This document shows, piece after piece, positions 1-5,171 of a stretch of 5,171 nucleotides of DNA (within the stretch, counting starts at the first letter, position 1; each line of letters begins with the position of its first letter). Source of the DNA: Sporomusaceae bacterium UBA1887 (GTDB lineage Bacteria; Bacillota; Negativicutes; Sporomusales; DSM-15969); NCBI GenBank assembly GCA_002337925.1, contig DDHB01000043.1, forward strand, positions 48,575 to 53,745, written 5' to 3'. The notes under the pieces are model-generated. The model was not told where the DNA came from. It saw only the letters and a program-made list of their open reading frames with translations, and searched no databases. The translations under genes were made by a program, and so were the position numbers.

Positions 1-899
1 TATTTTTTCTGGAGAAATGTTTCGATGTTCTGCAAGGCCTTTTCACTTAGCCGGTCATAGGCCTGTCTGGTGAGCCCCGAGGATTTGTGCATGCAATTTA
101 CATGGGGGCTGGTAAGTAATTTACCGGTAGGATCACCGAGTGCGGCGGCGGTGTCGCAGAAGAATTCATTATTACCATGCTCAAGCCATTTTGCGAGAGC
201 GGAGATCGTATGAGAGGGGCCGATAGAAGTATTAAACATGATTTTATGATTGCCGAGCCACTCAAATTGTTCGTCATTAAATAAGATTACATTTTTGTTA
301 AGGCAGGTACAGACGACATCAACAGTAGTTAGCAAGTCTTTGAAGGGCAGGTATTTTATTTGTTTTTCTTCCTGCTCTGGCTTACGGGTGCGGCTGAAAT
401 AATACAGGTCTGCTCCTAATGCCTGAAGTCCGGCAGCAATCAGCTGACCCGAAGTGCCAAATCCGACTATGCCTATTCGTAAGCCGGTCAGTTCTACCGG
501 CATTTCCTGCCACTGTTTGCCGCCAAACCCATGAAGATAACGAATAAGCTCACTTGCGATATATTCAACAACGCCTTGATCACCGTAATCACGGACTCCG
601 GACACAGTGATGTTTTTCTCCCGGGCAGCGCGTATATCGACATTGGCACTTTCTTCAGCGTAAAGGCTGCAGCACATCCCGATATAGCGAATGGTAGGGC
701 AGGCAGCGAGTATCTTTTTTTCTATACGGCTTGTATAGCTGAGCAGTACGGCATCTGCATTACCGATTCGTCGAATGATTTCTTCATCACTTTCCGGAAT
801 ATCTGTAAAAAGTGCAACCTCTTCTGCATATTTGGAGAGCTGTAGCTTGGCCGATGGGGTCAGATTCAGGGGTTCTATGGCAACTAGTTTTTTGAACAT
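1..899 (-). CDS. D-2-hydroxyacid dehydrogenase-like NAD(P)-binding oxidoreductase (3' end at window edge)
   Basis: This reading frame starts with ATG at 899 and stays open for 299 codons to the left edge. The last two bases seen are TA, so a stop codon may fall exactly at the edge, which suits the usual 300-330 residues of the family. AGGAGG at 909-914 sits 9 bases before the start. Seen: a Rossmann nucleotide-binding motif G-F-G-T-S-G at residues 146-151; NVD and AARE after a divergent CCSLY segment (residues 76-94); YGDQGVVEY (105-113), where the family has its helix after the hinge; and a C-terminal NIETFL like the usual closing helix. Family members reduce 2-keto acids to D-2-hydroxy acids in the cytoplasm. 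From memory of the family, the catalytic Arg of N-T-A/S-R-G is Ile226 here (NTSIG), the D-V-F-x-x-E-P Glu is absent after D249, and the His position is occupied by Lys272, with a His one residue earlier. The reaction is therefore uncertain. It is the second gene of an operon with the aspartate-dehydrogenase-like gene. Confidence 0.85.
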   Translation of the reverse strand, partial: MFKKLVAIEPLNLTPSAKLQLSKYAEEVALFTDIPESDEEIIRRIGNADAVLLSYTSRIEKKILAACPTIRYIGMCCSLYAEESANVDIRAAREKNITVSGVRDYGDQGVVEYIASELIRYLHGFGGKQWQEMPVELTGLRIGIVGFGTSGQLIAAGLQALGADLYYFSRTRKPEQEEKQIKYLPFKDLLTTVDVVCTCLNKNVILFNDEQFEWLGNHKIMFNTSIGPSHTISALAKWLEHGNNEFFCDTAAALGDPTGKLLTSPHVNCMHKSSGLTRQAYDRLSEKALQNIETFLQKK

Positions 900-912
900 A
901 TGATGCAACCTC

Positions 913-1698
913 CTAGAATACAATTGGAGCTACGGCATTTTGCAAAACTTCTACTACGCTCCAGGCGGCAATGGAGCTGGTACGGGAATAAATGTTGAGC
1001 TCGGTCCGCACTTCTTCGCCTTGTATGACAATCTGATATTCATCACCTTTAAAGCCTGGTACAGCTTGTATATGCATGGCTGTATTTTCGGGGCCGGCAC
1101 TGGCAAGAGCAGTCGCAATTGCAACATTTACCTTAGTAGGCAGCAGGGAAATTGCTTCACTGGTTGTACCGCTGAATACTTGCCGCGGTTCTGTAATGCT
1201 CAGCAAATCATCAGTGAAAAGCGGAGTGTTTTTGAGTGAAGACGGTGCCTTTTGCGCAGCGATGGAAGCGGTAATTGGGCTCATTAATGCAGCTGTCCGC
1301 AAAACATCAAATCCACCAACTGCTCCGCTGGCGATGTATACGCGGCGCTGATATTGAGTGGCGGTAGCTTTCACCCGCTCGTAAAATTCAGCGTCGGCAA
1401 AGGCGCCAATTGATAAGACGACAAAGTTAGAGCCTCCTTTTAATATTGTTTCACAATAGCTTTGTACGGCCTTTACAGAGGCAGCCTCTGCTATAAAATC
1501 AGGCTTTAAAGACATGAGTTCATTAATATCGCTGCATGCCTTGCAGGTGTGACGTTCAGCGAAGTCTTTGGTCCGGTCATAGTCTCTGCCCAGAACACCT
1601 ACTAGTTCATAATCCGGCAGATAGCCCGATTTTAATGCATTCGCTACAATCTCGTTCAAATAGCCGCAACCGATCAATGCGAGTTTCATTTTACCCAT
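913..1698 (-). CDS. Aspartate dehydrogenase-like (DUF108/NadX-like) NAD(P)-dependent oxidoreductase
   Basis: The protein has 261 residues, the usual length for L-aspartate dehydrogenases, which interconvert L-aspartate and iminoaspartate/oxaloacetate with NAD(P). Seen: N-terminal KLALIGCGYLN (residues 5-15), a dinucleotide-binding loop with Asn where a third Gly is usual; EAAS (71-74); LSIGAFAD (95-102); SGAVGGFD (124-131); and SGTTSEA followed by P-T-K-V-N-V-A (176-193), matching the family's G-x-A-x-E-A and P-x-x-x-N-V-A segments. By my unaided alignment the catalytic His of the family's N-x-H-x-I motif corresponds to Tyr221 (D-E-Y-Q-I), so aspartate may not be the substrate. Another ATG at 1710 would add four residues, but GAGGTG at 1703-1708 is well placed for the ATG at 1698, so I chose the latter. 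The TAG stop at 913-915 overlaps the ribosome binding site of the downstream dehydrogenase-like gene, implying tight translational linkage. An imine or keto-acid reductase of other specificity is possible. Confidence 0.85.
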   Translation of the reverse strand: MGKMKLALIGCGYLNEIVANALKSGYLPDYELVGVLGRDYDRTKDFAERHTCKACSDINELMSLKPDFIAEAASVKAVQSYCETILKGGSNFVVLSIGAFADAEFYERVKATATQYQRRVYIASGAVGGFDVLRTAALMSPITASIAAQKAPSSLKNTPLFTDDLLSITEPRQVFSGTTSEAISLLPTKVNVAIATALASAGPENTAMHIQAVPGFKGDEYQIVIQGEEVRTELNIYSRTSSIAAWSVVEVLQNAVAPIVF

Positions 1699-1702
1699 AT
1701 GA

Positions 1703-1708
1703 CACCTC
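1703..1708 (-). promoter_or_regulatory. Ribosome binding site that fixes the start of the aspartate dehydrogenase-like gene
   Basis: GAGGTG on the minus strand. Its GAGG core lies 6 bases before the ATG at 1698 and overlaps codons 1-3 of the alternative ATG at 1710, for which no Shine-Dalgarno sequence is visible. This supports the shorter protein. Confidence 0.7.
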
Positions 1709-1780
1709 ATTTTTTATAGTTAGTATGAGTTGACTACAGTTATCAGAATAGCCTCAGGTTTTCTTTGCACCTTTTATTTC

Positions 1781-1830
1781 TATTCTATATGCGTAAAAGA
1801 ATGCCCTTGCCTTCCGGTTCCATGTAGTGA
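1781..1830 (-). promoter_or_regulatory. Putative activator-dependent promoter of the dehydrogenase operon (copy 1 of a shared element)
   Basis: Read on the minus strand, this segment ends in TATAGAATA (1789-1781), which offers a -10 hexamer (TATAGA, or TAGAAT with 5 of 6 consensus bases) about 83 bases before the dehydrogenase operon start. No good TTGACA lies 16-18 bases further upstream (AGGCAA or GCAAGG). The whole 50 bases align without gaps to 4441-4490 upstream of dctP, with about 35 identical positions. The conserved blocks are TATTCTATAT, AATGCC, TTG, GTTCCATG and GTGA (plus-strand reading). A conserved -10 with a conserved non-consensus upstream part suggests binding by a shared activator. 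The promoter is inferred; the sequence similarity is directly visible. Confidence 0.55.
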
Positions 1831-1872
1831 GTTTTTTTACGGATTACTATTCATGTAACTCTAAGCTGCTCG

Positions 1873-1902
1873 GTAACAAGAGATTGTTAATTAACATATT
1901 AT
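1873..1902 (+). promoter_or_regulatory. Putative promoter of the FAD oxidase gene with an embedded palindrome
   Basis: A -35-like GTAACA (1873-1878, 4 of 6 consensus bases) and a -10-like TATTAT (1897-1902, 5 of 6) are separated by 18 bases, just upstream of the plus-strand oxidase gene. The spacer carries the perfect palindrome TGTTAATTAACA at 1885-1896, ending directly at the -10, a position typical of repressor operators. Expected transcription would begin near 1909, leaving only a short leader of about 15 bases. Both the promoter and the operator role are inferred from base patterns. Confidence 0.45.
1885..1896. promoter_or_regulatory. Perfect 12-base palindrome, candidate operator
   Basis: TGTTAATTAACA reads identically on both strands. 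The next bases outward (T and T) do not pair, so the symmetry is exactly 12 bases. It lies in the divergent region between the dehydrogenase operon and the FAD oxidase gene, immediately before the oxidase -10. A dimeric repressor or LysR-type regulator could bind here. AT-rich palindromes of this length can also arise by chance. Confidence 0.4.
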
Positions 1903-1923
1903 ACACAAAAGGATATTAGGCAG

Positions 1924-3258
1924 GTGAATAAATTGGATTGTAAAGGGCTGACCGGGACAGTCATCGTTCCAGGGGACCCCGAATATGAGCAAGCCCGCCA
2001 GGATTACAATATTGCAATTGAACAGTATCCAGCTATTATTGTGTATTGCTTTGATGCTTATGATGTTGCGAATGCAATACTTTGGTCAAGAGCGCAGGGG
2101 ATAGAGCTGCGAGTTCGTTCAGGGGGCCATAACTACGAGGGATACTCAAACGGCACATGCAAATTGGTAATTGATACTTCGCCTATGAATCAAATAAGAG
2201 TGGATGTGTGTGAAGAAACGGTAAATGTACAGGCTGGAACAAGATTGTTGCCGTTATATGAATGCCTATATGAATATGGTTTTGCTTTTCCAGGGGGGAC
2301 ATGTCCTACTGTTGCCATATCTGGTCTGGTTTTAGGCGGTGGGATTGGATTATCCACCCGCTATTTGGGGCTAACTGCCGATAGTCTCTTAGAAGCAACG
2401 CTGATCAATTACGAAGGCAGGCAGTTAACAGTAAGTGACGATTGTAATGCCGAGTTATTCTGGGCACTAAAAGGAGCTGGCGGCGGTAATTTTGGTGTAG
2501 TGATTGAATATAAATTTAAACTGAAAAAAGTTGATAAAATTACATTAATTCAGCTTAGATGGGATGACAATAAAGCGGCTAGAAAGCAGTTCTTACAGGT
2601 ATGGCAAAACTGGCTGCCGCATTTGGATTACCGGATTAGTATGTTTGGTGGAATCACTAAAACCGGTGCATGGGTCAATTCTTTTTTTTATGGTACCCGG
2701 GAAGAGGCTAGATATCTTTTTCAGCCGATGCTGGATATACCAGGCTTAACCATTGAAAATTTTCAGTATATTCCTTTTATTAAAGCTGTGAAAAAAATTG
2801 GGGCTATTTATCCAAGGCAGGAAGCGTTCCAGGCTGCAGGCAGGTTTGTCGAAGAAAAATTTTCGCAAGATGAACTGGCAAGCCTTGTGGAAATTGTAGA
2901 CAGAGCGCCTACAGACCGAAGCTCTTCGATACGTGTGTATTCACTTGGCGGTGCTGTCCGGGATATTGCGGTGGATGAGACAGCTTTTGCCAGTAGACAG
3001 TCTGATTATATAATGGCAATTGTGTCATCCTGGGAAGAGAGCAGTGAAGAAGAACGACATCGTCAATGGGTGGAAGCCGGTTTTGAATATATATATTCCA
3101 TTACCAGGGGGTCGTATATTAACTTTCCCTACGGTCAAACACCCAATTATCAACTGGCGTATTTCGGGATAAATCTTCGCAGGCTGCAGGCGATAAAAGA
3201 AGTGGTTGATCCCTATAATATATTTAGCTTTCCTCAGAGCATAAAGCTTCCCTTATGA
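1924..3258 (+). CDS. FAD-binding berberine bridge enzyme-like oxidoreductase, predicted bicovalent flavin
   Basis: The protein has 444 residues, typical for bacterial BBE-like (PCMH-fold) oxidases, which oxidise alcohols, sugars or amine-type substrates and usually pass electrons to O2, giving H2O2. Seen: an N-terminal FAD_binding_4 domain with R-S-G-G-H-N-Y (65-71), whose His69 is the expected 8-alpha-histidyl FAD link; G-G-T-C-P-T-V (124-130), whose Cys127 is the expected 6-S-cysteinyl link; LGGGIGLSTRYLGL (137-150); a central substrate domain; and a C-terminal BBE segment with YFGINLRRLQ, VDPYNIFSFPQSI. No signal peptide is visible, so it is probably cytoplasmic. The start is GTG at 1924, with AAAAGG at 1907-1912 some 11 bases upstream. 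A TTG at 1933, 6 bases after CAGGTG, is a credible alternative, since homologues often begin near the L-T-G-x-V segment. It is transcribed divergently from the dehydrogenase operon and converges on dctP. The substrate cannot be read from the sequence. Confidence 0.92.
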   Translation: MNKLDCKGLTGTVIVPGDPEYEQARQDYNIAIEQYPAIIVYCFDAYDVANAILWSRAQGIELRVRSGGHNYEGYSNGTCKLVIDTSPMNQIRVDVCEETVNVQAGTRLLPLYECLYEYGFAFPGGTCPTVAISGLVLGGGIGLSTRYLGLTADSLLEATLINYEGRQLTVSDDCNAELFWALKGAGGGNFGVVIEYKFKLKKVDKITLIQLRWDDNKAARKQFLQVWQNWLPHLDYRISMFGGITKTGAWVNSFFYGTREEARYLFQPMLDIPGLTIENFQYIPFIKAVKKIGAIYPRQEAFQAAGRFVEEKFSQDELASLVEIVDRAPTDRSSSIRVYSLGGAVRDIAVDETAFASRQSDYIMAIVSSWEESSEEERHRQWVEAGFEYIYSITRGSYINFPYGQTPNYQLAYFGINLRRLQAIKEVVDPYNIFSFPQSIKLPL

Positions 3259-3271
3259 AAGGTAACTTGTG

Positions 3272-3313
3272 AATACAAAAAAACACTGCCGTGCGGCAGT
3301 GTTTTTTTGTATT
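3272..3313. terminator. Bidirectional intrinsic terminator between the FAD oxidase gene and dctP
   Basis: Two perfectly complementary 19-base arms (3272-3290 and 3295-3313) flank the 4-base loop GTGC. The inner part (CACTGCC/GGCAGTG) is GC-rich, and the outer part is seven A on one side and seven T on the other, so either strand yields a hairpin followed by a U tract. It starts 14 bases after the plus-strand oxidase stop. It also includes two bases of the dctP stop codon (TAA, 3312-3314), so the two convergent genes share one terminator. Confidence 0.92.
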
Positions 3314-4331
3314 ATTTACGGGCCTTATCAATTCCATCAAGCACTTCTTTATAGTCAGTTCCATATTTTTCGATCACTGGCTTAACAGCAGCCTGCCATG
3401 GTTTTAGATCTTTTACTTCTGTAATTGTTACACCATTTGCCCGGATTTTGTCTTCTGCTTCTTTTTCAGTCTTAGCCCAAACTTCCCGTTGATAAGAGAC
3501 AGAATCCAGTGCCGCCTGTTTAATCAACTTTTGATCTTCTGCTGCTAGTTTATCCCAGGCAACTTTACTTATTAGCAAAACCTCTGGAATTCTCTGATGA
3601 GCATCCAAAATAAAATGTTTAGCTGACTGGTAGTGGTTTTGCGCGACAAAAGTAGGATAATTGTTTTCTGCTCCATCAATTACGCCTGTCTGCAAAGCAC
3701 TGAAAATTTCCCCTGCAGGCATGGGAGTTGCACTTGCGCCTAAGGCTGCAACCATTTCCATGTTTATTTTATTTTGCATAACGCGGATTTTTAACCCTTT
3801 CAGGCTGTCTATTCCGGTAAGCGGTTTGAGTGAATAGAAACTGCGGGAGCCAGCGGTATAGTAGGCTAAGCCTTTCATCCTGGAGGGCTGTAAATCATTC
3901 AGCATTTTTTCGCCCATTTCACCCTTAAGGAATTTCCACATGTGATCTTCACTGTCAAAAATATATGGTAACGAAAACACACTCATTTGTTTATTAAATT
4001 CACCAAGTGGTGATGCGCTTACACGTGTAAACTCAATTGCACCCAATTGCACCTGTTCCAGGACTGCTTTTTCTTCCCCTAATTGTGCGCCGGGGAAAAC
4101 ATCAATACTTATACGCCCGTTGGAACGTGTTGCGACTAATTCAGCAAATTTTTTGTCTCCCAGCGTTACCGGATGTTCAGCCGGGTTGCTTTCCGCTAAT
4201 CGGAACTTTAGCTTTGTACCCTCTTTTGGAGCTTCCGTTGCTTTGGAGTCTTTTTGTCCGCAGCCTGCTAGCAGCATAGAACCTGCTACCACTACAGATA
4301 ACGCTGCAACTACGAGTCTCTTGGTATTCAT
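3312..4331 (-). CDS. dctP: TRAP transporter substrate-binding lipoprotein, DctP family
   Basis: The 339-residue protein starts at ATG 4331 behind a strong AAGGGGGAA (4338-4346). Seen: a basic N-terminus, a hydrophobic segment and a lipobox L-A-G-C with Cys24 as the expected lipidated residue, so it is anchored outside the cytoplasmic membrane. The mature part has the DctP order: L-A-E-S-N near residue 45, FPGAQLGEE (79-87), SLPYIFD (120-126), GSRSFYS (161-167), G-L-K-I-R-V (179-184) and ALQTGVIDGAENN (212-224). Arg183 is the family's carboxylate-binding Arg. Arg163, 20 residues before it, matches the spacing of the two binding arginines in the sialic acid protein SiaP (Arg127/Arg147). The ligand is therefore probably an organic acid; which one cannot be told. 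Such proteins deliver the ligand to DctQ/DctM membrane subunits, which are absent here: the gene is bounded by terminators on both sides. Its promoter region resembles that of the dehydrogenase operon. Confidence 0.95.
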   Translation of the reverse strand: MNTKRLVVAALSVVVAGSMLLAGCGQKDSKATEAPKEGTKLKFRLAESNPAEHPVTLGDKKFAELVATRSNGRISIDVFPGAQLGEEKAVLEQVQLGAIEFTRVSASPLGEFNKQMSVFSLPYIFDSEDHMWKFLKGEMGEKMLNDLQPSRMKGLAYYTAGSRSFYSLKPLTGIDSLKGLKIRVMQNKINMEMVAALGASATPMPAGEIFSALQTGVIDGAENNYPTFVAQNHYQSAKHFILDAHQRIPEVLLISKVAWDKLAAEDQKLIKQAALDSVSYQREVWAKTEKEAEDKIRANGVTITEVKDLKPWQAAVKPVIEKYGTDYKEVLDGIDKARK

Positions 4332-4383
4332 ATACGATTCCCCCTTATGTTTTTGGGATCTAACCCGATTAAGTTGGAATGAC

Positions 4384-4403
4384 TACTGAGCGTGAACTCA
4401 GTA
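4384..4403 (-). promoter_or_regulatory. Small hairpin in the dctP leader
   Basis: TACTGAG (4384-4390) and CTCAGTA (4397-4403) form a perfect 7-base-pair stem with a 6-base loop. It lies between the putative dctP promoter and the start codon, in the expected 5' untranslated region of about 100 bases. It has no T tract, so it is not a simple terminator. It could affect mRNA stability or bind a regulator. The rest of 4332-4440 shows only the ribosome binding site and AT-rich sequence. Confidence 0.4.
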
Positions 4404-4440
4404 CAGCAGAAGTAGTACACATTTATAATTCAATTCCAAA

Positions 4441-4490
4441 TATTCTATATAATGCATAAAATGCCTTTGATCTCTTGTTCCATGATGTGA
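4441..4490 (-). promoter_or_regulatory. Putative activator-dependent dctP promoter (copy 2 of the shared element)
   Basis: Read on the minus strand, it ends in TATAGAATA (4449-4441), a -10-like sequence about 110 bases before the dctP start. The upstream GATCAA or TCAAAG is a poor -35. Its blocks TATTCTATAT, AATGCC, TTG, GTTCCATG and GTGA (plus-strand reading) occur at the same spacing in 1781-1830. The orientation relative to the controlled gene is the same in both places, which argues for a functional regulatory sequence rather than coincidence. Confidence 0.55.
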
Positions 4491-4500
4491 AATATTTTAA

Positions 4501-4543
4501 AAGAAGAAAAAGCCCGTGTTACTCTTCGGAAAGTAACACGGGC
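4501..4543 (-). terminator. Intrinsic terminator of the BclB-like collagen gene
   Basis: A perfect 12-base-pair stem (4512-4523 with 4532-4543, GCCCGTGTTACT/AGTAACACGGGC) closes an 8-base loop. On the minus strand it is followed by TTTTTCTTCTT (4511-4501). It begins 14 bases after the minus-strand stop codon at 4558-4560. The plus-strand exit has no T tract, so it acts leftward only, insulating dctP from the collagen gene. Confidence 0.9.
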
Positions 4544-4557
4544 CTGTAAGTTGAAGG

Positions 4558-5171
4558 CTAGTCGATGGTTATTCCAGCGCTGGCGTAGCCTGATAATGAA
4601 TTTGCAAGGCTAGCTCCTGCAGCTGTTGCAGAAATAACCATTAGCAAGCGGGAACCTGCTGTTACCGGTATCGATAGTCCAGTTGCAAGGACACTGCTGC
4701 TATCTCCCGTAGCGGGTGTTCCGGTAAAGGCCGGAGCCAATGTTACAGTGCTGCCGGCAAGGGGAGTAAATATATTATCTAGCGTGGTCGATTCATAAAG
4801 CTGTGCGGATATCGTTATCGCCGTTCCTACGATTGTCAAGGGATCAGAGAGGCTAAAGAATGCTGCGATTGAGGTTACTGTCCCGCTATTGGAAAGCGAA
4901 AAGGCAAAATTGAGTGTTGCACCGTTGCTTGTAAGATCAATAGTCGGACCAAGATTATCTGGTCCACTATTAGAACTGCCAAAGCCTAGAAGTGAAGGGA
5001 CTCCGGCTGAGCCATCTGCAAGTGTGTTTAAGGCTAAAACTGAGCCGGAGGCAAAGGGAATCATTGTGCCAGAGCCAGTAGCCCCAGTGGCACCAGTTTC
5101 GCCAGTGGCCCCGGTGGCACCAGTAGCGCCAGTGGCTCCGGTAGCACCGGTATCGCCAGTAGCCCCAGTAG
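4558..5171 (-). CDS. Collagen-like exosporium-type glycoprotein with BclB C-terminal domain (5' end outside window)
   Basis: The frame is open from the right edge to TAG at 4558-4560 and gives the last 203 residues. The first 31 or so are the end of a collagen-like G-x-T region (ten full triplets, mostly GAT with single GDT and GET), followed by GSGT. The last 168 residues, from M-I-P-F-A-S-G, are rich in Ser, Thr, Ala and Gly and contain NFAFSLSNSGTVTSIAAFFS, QLYESTT, TPLAGSTVTLAP and a final GYASAGITID. I recognise these as the BclB-type C-terminal domain of spore-surface collagen proteins. Such proteins trimerise through the C-terminal domain, are glycosylated on Thr of the collagen stalk, and sit on the outer spore layer. 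The Met at 5064 is internal, because the frame continues upstream through the repeat. It implies a sporulating host. The function of this copy is unknown. Confidence 0.9.
   Translation of the reverse strand, partial: TGATGDTGATGATGATGATGATGETGATGATGSGTMIPFASGSVLALNTLADGSAGVPSLLGFGSSNSGPDNLGPTIDLTSNGATLNFAFSLSNSGTVTSIAAFFSLSDPLTIVGTAITISAQLYESTTLDNIFTPLAGSTVTLAPAFTGTPATGDSSSVLATGLSIPVTAGSRLLMVISATAAGASLANSLSGYASAGITID
5068..5171 (-). repeat. Collagen-like repeat with 9-base unit and 27-base higher-order period
   Basis: Ten 9-base units encode Gly-x-Thr in 5077-5166. Three consecutive 27-base blocks are visible (5148-5122, 5121-5095, 5094-5068). In each, the glycine codons run GGT, then GGA or GGG, then GGC, and the third triplet carries the variable residue (Ala, Glu, then Ser at the exit; Asp in the partial block before). 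The array continues beyond the window. This pattern suggests growth by 27-base duplications. Confidence 0.85.

Noticed and set aside
531..1733. Plus-strand open frames at 531-845, 940-1239, 1076-1351 and 1536-1733
   Set aside because: They lie opposite the two minus-strand dehydrogenase-like genes, which have clear family motifs and ribosome binding sites. Their translations resemble no family I know.
1781..1830. Sigma-54 promoter (GG-N10-GC) in the shared element
   Set aside because: GG and GC pairs at the required spacing are not conserved between the two copies: one copy comes close with nine intervening bases, the other does not.
2564..4389. Plus-strand open frames at 2564-2749, 4037-4279 and 4120-4389
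   Set aside because: They are out-of-frame shadows of the FAD oxidase and dctP genes with no recognisable protein features.
4441..4490. CRP-type TGTGA-N6-TCACA site
   Set aside because: TGTGA is present at 4486-4490, but no second half-site follows, and the other copy has AGTGA.
4558..5064. A complete 168-residue protein starting at the Met at 5064
   Set aside because: The frame is open upstream and encodes a collagen-like G-x-T stalk continuous with the C-terminal domain, and no ribosome binding site precedes this ATG.
5068..5171. CRISPR-like or intergenic tandem repeat
   Set aside because: The units are 9 bases with no spacers, and they encode in-frame Gly-x-Thr continuous with the BclB domain.

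Overview
The window looks like chromosomal DNA from a spore-forming, moderately low-GC Firmicute. The 3' end of a collagen-like, BclB-type spore-surface protein gene sits near a TRAP-transporter (DctP) lipoprotein gene. That pairing, with consensus purine-rich ribosome binding sites and T-tailed hairpin terminators, would suit Sporomusa/Pelosinus-like Negativicutes, but the genus is an inference. There are five protein genes (two cut by the window edges), two clear terminators and no RNA gene, insertion sequence or CRISPR array.

Layout. (1) Positions 1-1698, minus strand: a two-gene operon. An aspartate-dehydrogenase-like (DUF108/NadX-like) NAD(P) enzyme is followed by a D-2-hydroxyacid-dehydrogenase-like protein whose end lies at the left edge. 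The upstream gene's stop codon lies inside the ribosome binding site of the next gene. Both proteins keep their dinucleotide fold but appear to have changed the catalytic residues of their families. (2) Positions 1699-1923: a divergent control region. It holds the operon promoter, read leftward, and a rightward promoter with a perfect 12-base palindrome in its spacer. (3) Positions 1924-3258, plus strand: a berberine-bridge-enzyme-like FAD oxidase with both residues needed for bicovalent flavin attachment. (4) Positions 3272-3313: a long symmetrical hairpin that terminates this gene and the convergent dctP, and contains most of the dctP stop codon. (5) Positions 3312-4331, minus strand: a DctP-type substrate-binding lipoprotein with no membrane subunits beside it. 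(6) Positions 4332-4499: the dctP leader and promoter. (7) Positions 4512-5171, minus strand: a terminator and the 3' part of the BclB-like collagen gene.

The most notable structure is a 50-base segment at 1781-1830, upstream of the dehydrogenase operon. It recurs without gaps, at about 35 of 50 identical bases, at 4441-4490 upstream of dctP, in the same orientation. Each copy includes a -10-like TATAGAATA (minus strand) and lacks a good -35. This suggests that one activator controls both units. The transporter protein, the two dehydrogenases and perhaps the flavin oxidase may therefore serve uptake and oxidation or reduction of one unknown carboxylate, such as a hydroxy or amino acid. The collagen gene is separated from dctP by its own terminator and is probably unrelated.
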